In this document: positions 10,556 through 23,168 of the stretch, piece by piece
Layout of the letters: each line of letters opens with the position of its first letter
Numbering within the stretch: position 1 is the stretch's first letter
From: Lolium rigidum
Lineage: Eukaryota > Streptophyta > Magnoliopsida > Poales > Poaceae
Direction: 5' to 3'
DNA length: 64,000 bases
Assembly (NCBI RefSeq): GCF_022539505.1
Contig: NC_061513.1
Span: 351,893,696-351,957,695, forward strand
The notes under the pieces: generated by a model
Database searches by the model: none
The model's input: the letters and a program-made list of their open reading frames with translations, nothing else
What the model was told of the DNA's origin: nothing
Made by a program: the position numbers and the translations under genes

Positions 10556-11259
10556 GCCCCTTCTTCCCCAGCTCGTTTTTAGCTCTTCTCTCTCTCTCCT
10601 CCATTGTTGCTGAGCTCAAATTGAGTTGATCTCCCTACCTACCCAATCAATCTTGCTCATACTTTGAGGAATGGTGGAGGAGACCCCGATCTATCGTTCT
10701 ACCAAGAGAGATTTCACCAATTCGTGGTAGTCCTTAGTGGATCTTGTTGGTAGGGTTCCTATGGTGGGATCTTGGAAGAAGTGCACCTATGGAGGCTAGC
10801 TTGGTGTTGTACTAGCCCCATAGGTTGTTGGGAGCCTCCTAGTGTTGTGGAGCTCGCCCCAACCTTGTGAAGGAACCACCGCCTCGATCGGTGCCATAGT
10901 GGAGAAGGGGGAGCCCCTTCGTGGAGCTCTCTCGAGGAAGAAGGTAAGGCCTTCCTTCGTGGGGTGGCCGCCTAGCCTCTTGTGTGAGGCTAGAACCTCC
11001 TCAATGCAGACGTACTCCCTTTTGTGGGAGGAACTGCAGGAAACAAACCTCGCCTCGTCTCCACGCCCTCTGGTTGTCCCGCTCCTTACTCTTACTATCT
11101 TGCTTGGTTCCTTTACTTGTTGCATTTGTCTAGGATCATACTAGGATCACCTTGACCATCAAAGCTATCACCTTTACATCTGTTGCATTAAAAATTGAAA
11201 AAGGCTAAAACTTTGCGTAACGTCCATTCACCCCCTCTTGTTCGCTACGATCCATTCAA

Positions 11260-11272
11260 TTGGTATCAGAGC
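11260..11272 (+). other. Primer-binding site (tRNA-iMet type)
   Basis: TTGGTATCAGAGC one base after the LTR end, the standard initiator-methionine primer site of plant Copia elements. Confidence 0.85.
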
Positions 11273-11306
11273 AAGGTTTTCTTGCTCGGGCTTTACCGCC
11301 TAAGAA

Positions 11307-12355
11307 ATGGCCGAACAAGAAACGGTTGTGAATGGATTCCTTCTCGGTGAGCAATCACCTCCATCATCAATTGCCGATAATACTCCGGCTACTTTGGATG
11401 ACCTCAAGAAATTGGAGTCGTCCATTGTATCTCAAATGAAGACTATGATGATGGAGTTGATTGCTCCAAAACCAAACCCCATCATAGATCCTAAGGGAAG
11501 TGTCGATGTTCCTCCACAACAAGTCAACACCCTTCCTCTTGTTGGTTTTGTCGTGCAATCGACAACACCACCTCGAGAAGGGGAACTTGAGGATGTTGAA
11601 ACTTCATCTAAAGGGAAGGATGAACTTCCGGTTGCGGGACAATTTGGAAGTAATCATGCGGTGCCTCCACCAAGTGATTACACCGTGAATGTCCCAATAC
11701 ATATGCCTCATATTTTGACTCATGGTTCACCACCGCTACTTGAATCTAACAGCTTTGAAAATTGGCAATTCTTAATGCGTTCTCATGTGCGCAGTGCTTC
11801 TATCGAGCTTTGGCGCATCATCGAGGAGGGTTATTCATCACGAGATCCAAAGAACTTGACAAGGAGAGAGGTGGTGGATGACCAACTCAACGCCACCGCC
11901 ATCAACATGATCCACATGGCCGTCACGCCCAAGGACCGTGCTCATATCCGCTCACTCAAGACCGCCAAGGAAGCATGGAATAAACTCGACAAGATCTTCC
12001 TCGGAAATGAGAGCATTCAAAGCTCTCGATTCGATGAAGTGAACAACATGGCTGACAACTTCATCATGAATGAGGGAGAATCGCCCGAAGAGATGTACCG
12101 GCGCCTTTTCGCTCTCGCCGTGCAAATGAAAGATCTTGGAGCAATGTTTGTGGATGACCCTTGGATCAAGAGAAAGTTCTACAATTCTCTTCTTCCTTAT
12201 GAGGAAGTAAAGTTGACGGCCATCCGCCAAAATGCCTCCTTCCGTGCTATGACATCCGATGAAGTTCTTAGTGAAGCTATCGCTTTGGACATCTCTAAGA
12301 AGAATGCGGAAGATCTTGTTGCTCGCGACCACAACACCCGCAGGCCCAACCTTGC
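11307..12355 (+). pseudogene. gag: Family N host gag, N-terminal part
   Basis: ATG at 11307, 35 nt after the primer site. Residues 1-130 are Pro/Ser-rich (MAEQETVVNGF; MMMELIAPKPNP). Residues about 140-345 match the UBN2/Copia gag fold: SFENWQFLMRSHVRSA, the SLKTAKEAWNKLDKIF block, EEMYRRLFALAVQM, and IALDISKKNAEDLVA. The frame is intact up to HNTRRPNLA, where the reverse family N copy interrupts it at 12356; the remaining codons to 12392 are LTR sequence. It continues at 25290 after the CTTGC duplication. Confidence 0.85.
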
Positions 12356-13696
12356 TGAATGGATTGTAGCGAACAAGAGGGGGGGGGGGTGAATTGACGC
12401 TACGCAAAGTTTTAATGTTTTTCAATTTTTAGTGCAACGGAAGCAAAGGTGATAGCTTTGATGCTCAAGGTGATCCTAGTATGATCCTAGACAAATGCAA
12501 CAAGTAAAGGAACCAAGCAAGATAGTAAGAGTAAGGAGCGGGACAACCGGAGGGCGCGGAGACGAGGCGAGGTTTGTTTCCCGCAGTTCCTCCCACAAAA
12601 GGGAGTACGTCTGCGTTGAGGAGGTGCTAGCCTCACACAAGAGGCTAGGCGGCCACACCACGAAGGAAGGCCTCACCTTCTTCCTCGAGAGAGCTCCACG
12701 AAGGGGCTCCCCCTTCTCCACTATGGCACCGGTCGAGGCGGTGGTTCCTTCACAAGGTTAGGGCGAGCTCCACAACACTAGGAGGCTCCCAACAACCTAT
12801 GGGGCTAGCAAAACACCAAGCTAGCCTCCATAGGTGCACTTCTTCCAAGATCCCACCATAGGAACCCTACCAACAAGATCCACTAAGGACTACCACGAAT
12901 TGGTGAAATCTCTCTTGGTAGAACGATAGATCGGGGTTTCCTCCACCACTCCTCAAAGTATGAGCAACATTGATTTGGTAGGTAGGGAGATCCACTCAGT
13001 TTGAGCTCAGCAACGATGGAGGAGAGAGAGAGAGAGGAGAGCTAAAAACGAACTGGGGAAGAAGGGGCCTTTATATAGGTCTCCTCAAATCCAACCGTTA
13101 TGTGCAGTTTCTTCCTAAGCGGTACTACCGCTCTAGATTCAAAATCCCCACAGAACTTGTCCACGTGGACACATAGCGGTACAACCTCTCACGGTACCGC
13201 TCGAGGTACCGCAATGGCCTCCAGAGCTTACTGGATCCCATGCGGTACCGCAGCGGTACCGAAGCGGTACTGCCGTAACTTAAGTTACGGTACTTAAGCG
13301 GTACCTTAGGCGGTACTACCGCTCTCAAGCGGTACTACCGCTCAAGGTACCGTAAAGGTACCGTAACTTGTTCTGTGAGACATTTGCGTGAGAAACCTCC
13401 AGAGCGGTACTACAGAGCGGTACCAGTAGGGTAGCGGTACTACCGCTCCTGGTACCGGTAGTACCGCTTTGGCTAAGACTGCATTTTCCTCTTTTCCTCT
13501 CCTAGCATGTCACCTCGCGACACACACGCAAAACCAGAAAACCTAAGAGCTACGCTTCAGACCTCCGATCATAATGTGTTCAGCGAGGGCACCGTACACT
13601 TGCAAATCTATCAAAGACAATCTTTGCGCACGGTTAAATACATTCAAGTGTTGTCATCAAACACACAAAACACGGGATATGGATCTTGGTCTTTCA
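12356..13696 (-). repeat. Nested family N 3' LTR
   Basis: + strand TGAATGGATTGTAGCG...TCTTTCA. Contains the palindrome array at 13110-13475 and the reverse TATA near 13070, plus a run of nine or more G (C-run in the element sense) at its right-hand U5 end. Confidence 0.92.
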
Positions 13697-13710
13697 ATCT
13701 CCCCCTTTTT
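13697..13710 (-). other. Polypurine tract of nested family N
   Basis: Minus strand AAAAAGGGGGAGAT directly abutting the 3' LTR, the expected plus-strand primer. Confidence 0.8.
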
Positions 13711-14318
13711 GGTGTTTGATGACAACACAAGAATTTGCAATATAGCATAAGGTATTATGATAAGGTTCTTGATTTGCAAAAGTAGACGGAGCTCCCCCTA
13801 GATGTGTGCATATTTGGAATATGCATTTGTATACAAATGCGCACATCCTAGAGAGACAACTCCCCCTAGATTCTACAACCATGCACATATGCTAAGAAGA
13901 ATATTCTACAAGGACATATAGCATATGCACACTATGGAGGCAACACATGATCATATAAGAAGCTTTGGGTGAATTTGTCATACCTTTGCCTTGAGAAAAC
14001 CCAAACTCACAACAAGTGCCTCCATAGAGTTGATGTAGCCAATCACGAGATAAATAACGAAGACCAATATAGGCTACCAACGAATAAGTCTTAATACAAA
14101 CCGGGGGATCGGGAGATCCACAAATAGAGTAGCAAGCACACATACGAATAGAGTTACAAATAACTAGGGATAAGATATGATGCCAAGGCCGAAAAACCAA
14201 AATGAAGCACCAAGCCCTTGGCATCCCCATGCAAATACCCGTCCTAATAGATCAACTTCTCCCCCTTTGGCATCGAAACACCAAAAGGGAGAAGAAGCAT
14301 ACTAACGTCCCAAGGGAA
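13711..14318 (-). other. Family N 3' untranslated region
   Basis: About 600 bp between the ORF2 stop and the polypurine tract. No reading frame of note. Several short C-rich motifs (CTCCCCCTTTGG, CTCCCCCTAGAT) repeat here. Confidence 0.6.
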
Positions 14319-16199
14319 TCACTCGTCATCGTCATCATCATCATCATCCTCCTCCTCCTCGTCATCCTCCTCCTCCTCGTCATCCTCTTCCTCTTCATCT
14401 TCGTCTTCGTCTTCAACTTGGCCCTTGCCATGAGGTGGTGGAGAGGGACGAACAATGTGCTCGGGAATGGAGTCCTCGGAACTTGACCAAGTAAGCTTGG
14501 ACTTCCATTCACCGGGAGGTGTGATGTTGTCCTCGGAGCCCTCGGAGACGGGAAGCTGCATGTGCCTCATCATCGCCTTTTGGCGTTGGTGGATCTTCTT
14601 CTTGTCATGGTGGGCTTGGTACATCCTATCTTCGAGGTCCCTCTTGAAGCAAAAAGACTTCTTGAGGCGAGCGGTGAGCCTGGCGAAGAGTCCTTTGGTC
14701 TTGACGGAGTTGGGCACGAAGTCGGAGTCATCACTATCGGCTTCCTCTTCTTCCTTGTCCTTGGGGGAATTCTTGCCAAACCTTGGAAGATCATGATTCT
14801 TGACAAGGGGGCACTTCTCCTTATGAATAGTGATATTGGGACGGCATTGATCTAGGAGATCTCCACGCCCTCTTGATCCCATTTGAGGCAAATGAGCCTC
14901 ATGATGTAGGGCGCAAACTGAGGAAGCTTGCGAAGAAAGGCACAATCACGCATCTCATGCCAAATGTAATCCATGATATACAGTTGCTTGCCGCGGCCCC
15001 TCATCTGATCAGTGCACACAAGAAGGTTGACAAGAAACCCATGCACTTCATCATGGTTGGTGTGCTTGGGGTTGATGGTGCTGCGGTAGATGCGGTTCAT
15101 GATGTCGTAGATGGGAAGGAGGTGGTAGGCACTTCCACACAACATCCTTCCGGGGATGTAGAGGTTGGCCATCTTCTCCTTGGCCATTGGCTTGGGCTGA
15201 AGGTGAATCCTGAAGTAGTTGGTGTCATTGTCGGGAAGCTCATACCCAATGCCCCTAGCAAAGTCCTCCCACGTGGCCTCCATCACGTACTCCCTAGTCA
15301 TCCACTTTAAAGTGCGGAAGCCACCTTCATCCTCAAGAAACACAATGGTGGCATAGAATTGGCATATCACTTCCTTGGAGTAGTTGTGGGAGACGGTCAT
15401 TAAAGGAGTAAGCCCTTGTTCTTCACATATCTCAAGAGCCTCCCCAAAGTATTCGAGATTGGAATTGAGCTTGTCCATGCTGATGGAGTATTGGGGGCAA
15501 CAATTGAATTCCTTAGCCCCATAGACCTCATTAAAGATCCTCTCTTGGTCGGCATGATAGAAGAAAGGATTGGGGCATTGAAGAACATTCCTTGGCAACA
15601 AGTACGGATTGGCTCCTCGTACTTGCAAGAATTGGGATTTCTTGAGATCGGTCATAGACTTTTGAGGACCCTGGGCGGTCCTTTTGCCAGCTGCCGCTGC
15701 TGCATCCCTTTTACGGTTGGTAGTCCTTGTTGGCACAATCTCTTCTTGCTCATCTTCCTCTCGATGACGACGAGTAGGAGGCTTGACCTTGCCGCCACCA
15801 CGGGGCCTGGATGAACCTGTGAATCAGCATAGGTTTGGGAGGGAATAGGGGATAAGTGCACAAGCCATGGAATTAAAGATCAAGGAGGACACTAGCAAGC
15901 AACATAGGTGAAACTAGTCAAAGTGGTAGTACCGCAACCTGACCCGGTAGTACCGCTTGGACTGGTAGTACCGCCCGTGAACGAGCGGTACTACCGCTCA
16001 AGCTCAGCACATCTAGATCGAGATTGAGGACATGGCAAAGTAGTTCATAGTGTCACACATTGTTGCTAGCTAGTATCCCCGTATATGAATAGCTTCCAAG
16101 AGAGTTTCTCCACCACAAATCCCATCAAACCCTAGCCTATGCATCTAGGGAGTTCAACACACCCTAGAGAGAGAGATTAGGGCTCATACCGGAGGACAT
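14319..16199 (-). pseudogene. Family N ORF2 (two exons), nested copy with one frameshift
   Basis: Unrecognised protein of about 500 residues. Exon 1 is 16190-16199 (ATGTCCTCCG) with donor GGTATGAG. Exon 2 is 15816-14319, after acceptor TTCACAG. N-terminus: basic and Gly/Arg-rich (SSRPRGGGKVKPPTRRHRE) with NLS-like KRDAAAAAGKR. Middle: a conserved globular domain (MTDLKKSQFLQVRGANPYLL; ICQFYATIVFLEDEGGF; YELPDNDTNYFRIHLQPKP; LLPIYDIMNRIYR). C-terminus: Lys-rich helices, then about 30 consecutive Asp/Glu to the stop. A 1-nt deletion near 14870 relative to the host copy splits the frame. The FYAT...WE.F layout recalls the Athila ORF1 or 'putative plant transposon protein' type; this match is weak and from memory. 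Confidence 0.7.
15817..16189 (-). other. Intron of family N ORF2 (nested copy), with palindromes
   Basis: 373 bp between donor GGTATGAG and acceptor GATTCACAG. It contains GTAC-centred palindromes at about 15925-16000. The host copy has the same two splice sites but an indel just before the acceptor, so upstream sequence cannot be coding in the same frame in both copies. That supports splicing. Confidence 0.6.
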
Positions 16200-16379
16200 G
16201 GCGGAGAAGAGGATGGAGAAGCTTCTCCACGAAGGAGATTTGGCCGGGGGCGGCTGGAGGAGGAGATCGGGGCCGGTATCCTCGAGGTCTTGAGCTTGGG
16301 GGCGCCTTTGACTCGTGGTGGGTGGGGGTGTGTCGTGATTTTGGGGAAGAACCGTCCCACCCAGTACCTTAAGTCAAAA

Positions 16380-16520
16380 GCGCAAGCGGTAGTACCGCTT
16401 GTAGGAGCGGTAGTACCGCTTACCGGTACTTACCCGGTACCTCAGCCGGTAGTACCGCTCTGGGGCATACTTCTGACAGTCGTCAGGTTACTGCCCCTAA
16501 GCGGTAGTACCGGCCGGAGG
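16380..16520 (-). repeat. GTAC-centred palindromes upstream of ORF2 (nested copy)
   Basis: Five or so AGCGGTAGTACCGCT-type copies with GGTACC half-sites, 190-320 bp upstream of the ORF2 ATG. Same motif as in the LTR U3. Host counterpart at 28770-28925. Confidence 0.75.
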
Positions 16521-16599
16521 TCCAGTAGTAAAGGCCTCCAAAGCTCAAAAACACTCAAATTTTGGTGTAGACTTGTGCTTTTAGACTGAATTGGCTCAA

Positions 16600-18040
16600 G
16601 AGGTAGATATTGGCTTAGCATTAGATGACATAACTATTAAGGTACTACTCAACCGAGCTTGCAAGAATCAAAGCCATGAAAAGCCAAGCTTGGGTGAATC
16701 TCCCACAAAGAACATGGAAAAAAGAAAAACTAGAAGCAAAGAGAAAGAAAACCAAAAGAAAAATCAAAGAAAAGAAAAAAAGAAAAACTCATCAAAGAGG
16801 GGTTTGATGGCCGAGGCCACCGTGTGAGAGTAAAGTAGTGTGAGGTCGCGTAGATGTATCTAGGACTCACGGCCACAACTCAACATGAAGCTCATTAGTC
16901 ACTTAGTTGACAAATAGAGAATGTTTTGGATTTCTTTATGCATTATGTGGGGAGGGATAGCTCAATAAGTTTAAACCGCACTCCCCCTATGTTCATGCGT
17001 GCTTTCCATCTAGACATATAGCACGAAAGTGGTATGAATGCCCAATCTCGACGCAATGTCCGGATGAAACGCACAAAGGGAGAGAAGCAAACCTTATCAT
17101 TGACCGGTAGAGCATGATACCGTTTCCTTGTCGGTCTCATCGAAGGAGTGTTGACACTTTAAGTCCTTTGGGGTTTCTATACCGTTGACCCCATTGCATA
17201 TCTTGCCCTTGAGTATGTCTTGACATGCTTTGTATGAGATATGAAAGAGCCTTGACGCTTTTGCACACCGGCGAGAATGGACCATAGGGATAGATTCTTG
17301 AGAGGTCCTTTGATCTTCAATAAGGTTTAGGTCCTAGCCATGACCCCCATTTTTGTTGATGCCGAACTTGAGTTTGTGGAAGAGGTGATCTTTCACTTGG
17401 TTGTTCAATGGAAGAAGCTTGGCCTTGTGGTGTAGATGGCTCCACATAGGTGGAACTTCTTCCTTCCCCGGCACCCGTAGAAGCAGGTAGCTTTTGAGGT
17501 CGGGAAGTGCCAACACCCATCCTTCCTACGGTAACCGGGGGAATTGCATCTCCTTTCTCACAAGAAGAACTTCGCCCCTCCAAAGAACTTCATCTTCAAC
17601 AAAAGTCTCATCACACAATTCCACAAACCAAACAATAGACTCACACTCCGTCATCATGTTTGAGTGTCTTCAACAAAGGTTTATCTCCCTCTTCCGGCAA
17701 CCCCATGATGTTAGGGTAAGAATATGGCTAGGAGTATATGACGGATTCCTTCTTTGCCAATGAAGACATCCAAGATATTGAACTTGAACTCCATTCCATT
17801 GTTGCTCTTTCTTGCGAGGATCATGGTGTAGAACTTGCATTGAACTTGTTTGACAAACTTCATCATGGTTCATTTCCTTCAACGCAATTCCTACAAAACA
17901 CTATCTCTACACAAGGAAGCATTTTCTATTAGTCCGAGACCGTGGCCTCTTGGAGAGACTAGCTCTACAAGAGAGCCACCACATGTTCATTGTAATAGGT
18001 ACAAAGACCCAAGCGTGTAAAGCAATGAACAGAAAGAATT
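16600..18040 (-). other. Family N spacer between gag and ORF2
   Basis: No known domain. A purine-rich (A/G) tract lies at 16720-16800. A 17317-17583 reading frame (EGRSSSCEKGDAIPPV; Pro/Gln-rich tail) is partly conserved with 27723-27995 in the host copy but is not flanked by an intact frame in either. It may be a decayed coding remnant or leader sequence for ORF2. Confidence 0.4.
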
Positions 18041-18048
18041 GTAAACAA

Positions 18049-18092
18049 GGGTCTTGACAAGGTAGGACATCATCACCACCTTGTCAAGGCCC
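18049..18092 (-). other. Stem-loop downstream of gag (nested copy)
   Basis: Element-sense arms GGGCCTTGACAAGGT and ACCTTGTCAAGACCC around a 14-nt loop: 14 of 15 positions pair, with one C-A mismatch. The same hairpin is at 27222-27265 in the host copy. Could act in RNA packaging, dimerisation or end formation; unproven. Confidence 0.6.
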
Positions 18093-18774
18093 AATACCTT
18101 TAAGCTTGCTAGTGTTGTCGTCATGAGAAATGGTAGAGAGAGGTGACTTGATGACGACAACAAATTCCTTGCTTCCGGTCAAGACTTGTGGCTTCAATAT
18201 CAACCACCCAGTAAGCACCACCGAAAGCAAGGCCCTTCATGGATCAAGCCTTGGAAATAGGAACCCATTTTTCAATGGGTCCTATCATGACGTTCCTCTT
18301 TATTTTTATCCTTCTTCCTCTCTCCTTGTTCTTTGGCTTGATAGCCACTTCTCCTTCATTGCATGAGTCCTCACGGGCTTCAACTCTAGCTTTAATGACT
18401 TCTTCCAAGAATTGGGCTTGGATTTGGAGACTTTCAATTTTCGAGTTCAAGCGATTGACTTCATCTTCATGATCCGGGTGAGGGTGAGTTATTTCAAATA
18501 CTTGAACCTCTTTCTCCTTATTCACCCGGAATTGTTCCGATAGAGCTTCTTCAAGAAGAGAATTCCTTTTCAAGAGCAAACGCTTGTGTCTTTCCAAGGT
18601 GGCAATGTCGTCTTCATAATTGCAACAAATGTGGTCCTTGCTTGAGAGTTGGTACTCTTTCAACGCTTCATCTTACATGGACTTGATCACCATAAGCTTG
18701 GCCTTGCTCCTCTTTAGAGATGCAATTTCATCCTCATGGTTACAACAAGTGACATTTTCCTTGCTCAAACGAAC

Positions 18775-21230
18775 TGTAAGGGTATATTGCCCTTATGTGT
18801 GGTTTTGGTAATTAATGACAACCCCTATGGACTAATGTTTTCATTGAGTTTATATGAAGGAATATTCTATAGGTACTTCTTGTATTCCATGTGTTGGATT
18901 CAAGTATGGATCGATGCCATGAAGATAAAGATACACCTTGTGTAATTGCATCAAGATCATCGATTTAAAGATACATATGTGATATGATCAAGAAGAAGAA
19001 ATGAAGATGGAGTTCTTATGTGGAACTCAATATTAGCCATACTCTATCTTATGTGATAAGCAATGGATGGTCAAGATCTTGAGAGCTTGATTCCAAGTGA
19101 AGAATTATTTATACATCTCAAGATAGTATGATAGAGTATGAGAAGATACAAGGTTGAGTCGTGCAAGTTTAAGATGAGCATCTCAAGTGGATCACATACT
19201 TGAAGCTTGCCGTCCATGTGGTGATAATGGACATGTGAAGATGTGCATCAATGGAGATTTCCCATCATGGTGTATGGGGGAGCATTTGTGAGTCTTCACG
19301 AAGCAACGATGATCAAGTTGAGGCATTCCGGCTTGAGTGGAGTTTTGAAGAGCTATCATCAAGATCAAGCAGGATGCGCAAGGCAAAGGTATTTCCTTGC
19401 TAGGTTTTCCTTTTACCGGTCTCAAGGTGGTTGATGGGAGACCGGATTATAGGATAGATAGCCGCACTATTAAGAGGGGCTTTCGGTTGGGTAACTTGAT
19501 CACAATCGTCTTAGGGATCTCAATCCTTTGTATACTTTGCATATCCCTATTGCTTCTTGGTGTTTCTCTGTGTGAGGATCTTGAGCTTGTTGCTAGCTTT
19601 ACAACAAGCCCAAGTTCATCGAAAACGGAATCCGCATGCATCTTCTGTTGCGTTTTCGAGTTTGGACGTCTTCACCGTTTCTTGACGGTGGGAGACTCCC
19701 TCTCTAAAATCATATAAAATATTATGTGAGGAGTATCCATATTCGTCGTTATCTTTCCAACAAAATTGGTTTCATTCAATTCGGAGTTCGGGAGCATTTG
19801 TTATTAAAGAAAAAGGAAAAAGGAAAAAGAAGAAAAGAATAAAAAGAAAATAAGGGGGAAGGGGCCAGCCGGCCGGACCGGCCCAGCCGCCGGCCCACCC
19901 GGCCGAGACCGGCCCGGGCGCCTGTGCCAACCGGCTGGATCCAGTGGCCTTTGGCCCATGACCGGCCTCGGGCCCGGTCCGTGACCGGCCCGCCCGGCGC
20001 GCCCCCGGCCCGGCTGGATTCCTCACTGGGCCGCTCTCCGCCGCGCGGCCCACGCGGGCTGCGCCCCACCCGCGCCTGGCCTGAGCTGTTTGCCGCTCCG
20101 TGCGGCGCGCTGCTCCGCCCGGCCAGTGGGCCGGCCCGACTGGACACCCGACCGGGCTGCTCAGCGCCATATCCGGTCAGCCGGCCTGGCCACCGGCTGG
20201 ACCACTTTTTCGGGCCGATTTTCTGCCCGTTTTCTCTGTCTTTTCCCCCAACGGTTTTATTTGCTCTTGGACTATAAATATCCCTTCTTCCACCTTGAGC
20301 CAAACTAGTTCTTCTATTCTCTCACCTCCAGTGTTGCCTTTGAAGAACTTGCTCTCTCTCTTGTCTCCCCCCATGATTCTTGCTCATTCTTGAGGGATCT
20401 AAGAGAGGAGATCTAGATCTACACTTCCACCAATCCATTTCTCCTCTAAGTGAGGGGAACTCTTGGGATCTAGATCTTGGAATCTTTTGTTGACCTTCCC
20501 CATTGTTCTTCCTCTCCAATCTCATCCTAGCATTTGTTGTTTCGGTGGGATTTGAGAGTGAAGGATTTGAACACCTCTAGTGTTCTTGCTTTGCAACATT
20601 GCATAGTGTTGAGCTCTCCACCACGATTAGTTCGAGTGAGAGACCGTGAGCTTGTTACTCTTGGAGGGAGACCTCCTACTTGGCTTGGCGGTTGGTGCTC
20701 CGGTGATCTCTTCAAGAAGATTGTGAAGAGGCCCGGGCTTCTCCTTCGTGGAGCTTGTGAAGTGGTTGTGGAGCTTGCCATCTCCGGAGCGGAGGAAAAA
20801 CTAACCATAAGGAAAGAGCCATTATCCTTCGTGGGTGTGGTTCAGAGAATAGGGAGAGCCTTCGTGGCGCGGGGAATCCTTCGTGGGAACTCCACTCCTC
20901 CAAATGTGACGTACCTTCTTGCAAAGGAAGGGAACACGGGAATACATCCTCGTCTCCGCGTGCCTCGGTTATTTCTATACCCGAGCTCTCTTTCCTTGTG
21001 ATAGCCATCGTGCTTGAAGTACATATATCTTGCTATCACTTGTGCTACATATATCTTGTGCCTATCTTTCTTAGCTCTAGTTGCTATTGTTACACTCAGT
21101 TGAGCTTAGCATATTTAGGGTTTGTGCTTGTAAACTAAACGTTAGTTTTATTCCGCGTTCTTACAAGACAAATCCGTAAGAGTTTTTAATTGCCTATTCA
21201 CCCCCCTCTAGGCGACATCTCGATCTTTTA
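18775..21230 (+). mobile_element. Copia-type solo LTR (2456 bp) in nested gag
   Basis: Begins TGTAAGGGTATATTGCCC and carries the near-terminal CCTATTCACCCCCCTCT typical of plant Copia LTRs. Its last bases are CGATCTTTTA, where CA would be expected. Flanks are CGAAC (18770-18774) and TGAAC (21231-21235): a 5-bp duplication with one C-to-T change. Comparison with the host gag at about 26545 shows the interruption point exactly. 19860-20220 is extremely GC-rich (GGCCGG repeats) just upstream of the TATA box. Confidence 0.8.
20271..20279 (+). promoter_or_regulatory. TATA box of the solo LTR
   Basis: GACTATAAATA downstream of the GC-rich block and upstream of a CTCTCTCTTG start-like stretch. Fixes the LTR orientation as plus. 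Confidence 0.6.
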
Positions 21231-23168
21231 TGAACCCACTCCATCAAGGACTCATTTTGCCTATCATTCACTTCAACGAGCTTGGCCTTGTGTCTCTTTA
21301 GGGTGGCAATCTCCTCTTCATGGTCACAACATGGCACCTTCTATTTACTCAAGCTATAGTACTCATCCAAGGTTTCCTCTTGGGTAGAAATTACTTCCAA
21401 GAATCTTGCATTGTGTCTTCTCAAGAAGCAAACTTCGTCAAGGAGCTTGTCATAACATGAATTGGGACCTTCATCTTCTTTCTTCTTGTACACTTCTACT
21501 TGAGGATGACTCTTCATCTCGGATAGGATCTCAAACTTGCTTTCCAAGCATTTGAAGTCCTTGGTAAGGGTTGCAACATCCTCAAGCAACCATTCATGGC
21601 TTTCTTCAAGACAACGCTTCTTTGTCTTGAGCTCATCCACCCAACCAAGAGCATAATCTCGGTCCTTGATGAGTTGGGAGATGAAGGAGTTGTTGGAGTC
21701 TTCAAGAATAATAGCACTAGCTTCAAGTGACATGCGCATGCACACTTCTTCCTCATGAGCTTGAGTGAGAGAGATAAGCTCTAATTCCTGCTCCTTCTCA
21801 AGCCTCTCCTTTTTCACCATAAGGTCTTGATCCCTTAGCATGTTAGTGAGAGGAGCATCCAAACCCACAATAGATATAGTATTTGAAGAAGGTGTAAGTT
21901 CGGAAAGGGGTTCTACCTCCGGCAATACCTTTGCCACAAGGCATCGAGAGTTTTTGGTGATGAGGTTCTCATTTGGAGAGTTGTTGGAGATGGAGGGAGT
22001 GGAAATGGCGATAGCGGCCACTCCCTCTTCCTTCTTGTTAAAACTTTTGTCTTCACGCTCATCACCTTCATCGGAGGAGTACTCTTCATGGATAATGAAG
22101 GCTCTAGTCTTCTTGGTGGAGGAGACCTTGGTGTCGTCGGAGTTGGAGGAGAACTTGGAGAACCCTTTGGAGAGGGATTTGAACTTGCTCTTTCGAACAA
22201 ATCTTCCACCATTGTCTTCCCTTCTCTCGTAGATACAATCTGCAACAAAATGACTTTTGTCGCCGCAATTGTAGCAAGATCTTCCCTTTTGATCCTCCCT
22301 TGGGCTCTTGGAGGAGTGTCTTGTAGAATCATGAGGTGAGTATCTTCTTGGCCTTGAGCTTCGTGTCTTGTTTCCACTCCAAAAACTCTTGGCGGCAAGA
22401 GCCATGTGTTCATGATAGTTGGCCTTGAGATCATCCGGACCCCACTCAACGGGATCCTCATCTCTCTCACTAGCTCCATGCTCCTTCATGTTCAACGCAA
22501 GGTTGGGCTTGCGGGTGTTGTGGGCGCGAGCAACAAGATCTTCAGCATTCTTCTTAGAGATGTCCAAAGCGATGACTTCACTAAGAACTTCATCGGATGT
22601 CATAGCACGGAAAGAGGCGTTTTGGCGGATGGCCGTCAAATTTACTTCCTCATAAGGAAGGAGAGCATCGTAGAACTTTCTCTTGATCCAAGGGTCATCC
22701 ACAAACGTTGCTCCAAGATCTTGCATTTGCATGGCGAGAGCAATAAGGTGCCGGTACATTTCCTCGGGCGATTCTCCCTCGTACATGACAAAGTTGTCGG
22801 CCATGTTGTTCACTTCATCGAACCGAGAGCTTTGAATGCTCTCATTTTCGAGGAAGAGCTTGTCGAGTTTATTCCATGCTTCCTTGGCGGTCTTGAGCGA
22901 GCGGATATGAGCACGGTCCTTGGGCGTGATGGCCATGTGGCTCATGTTGATGGCGGTGGCGTTGAGTTGGTCATCCACAACTTCTCTTCTTGTCAAGTTC
23001 TTTGGGTCTCGTGGTGAATAGCCCTCCTCAATGATGCGCCAAAGCTCGGTAGAAGAACTGCGCACATGAGAACGCATTAAGAATTGCCAATTTTCAAAGC
23101 TATTAGATTCAAGTAGCGGTGGTGAACCATGAGACAAAATATGAGGCATAGGTATTGGGACATTCACG

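Larger units (their letters stand above)
9938..11258 (+). repeat. Family N host 5' LTR (1321 bp)
   Basis: TGAAAGAGCAAG...CGATCCATTCA. It is homologous to two reverse-orientation LTRs at 12356-13696 and 23939-25284, which fix both ends. U3 holds the palindrome array and a TATA box at 10546. A C-tract (CATTCACCCCCTC) near the end is much longer in the nested copies. Confidence 0.92.

Noticed and set aside
11307..12392. Gag ORF end at 12392 as the natural stop
   Set aside because: The last codons are LTR sequence of the inserted reverse copy; true gag continues at 25290.
14330..14410. CAT/CTC-type trinucleotide microsatellite
   Set aside because: It encodes the Asp/Glu tail of ORF2 in the minus frame; a coding low-complexity tract is the simpler reading.
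19772..20303. GC-rich ORFs on both strands, possibly a gene
   Set aside because: Lies upstream of the TATA box within a Copia-type solo LTR; GGCCGG-rich simple composition, no recognisable protein.
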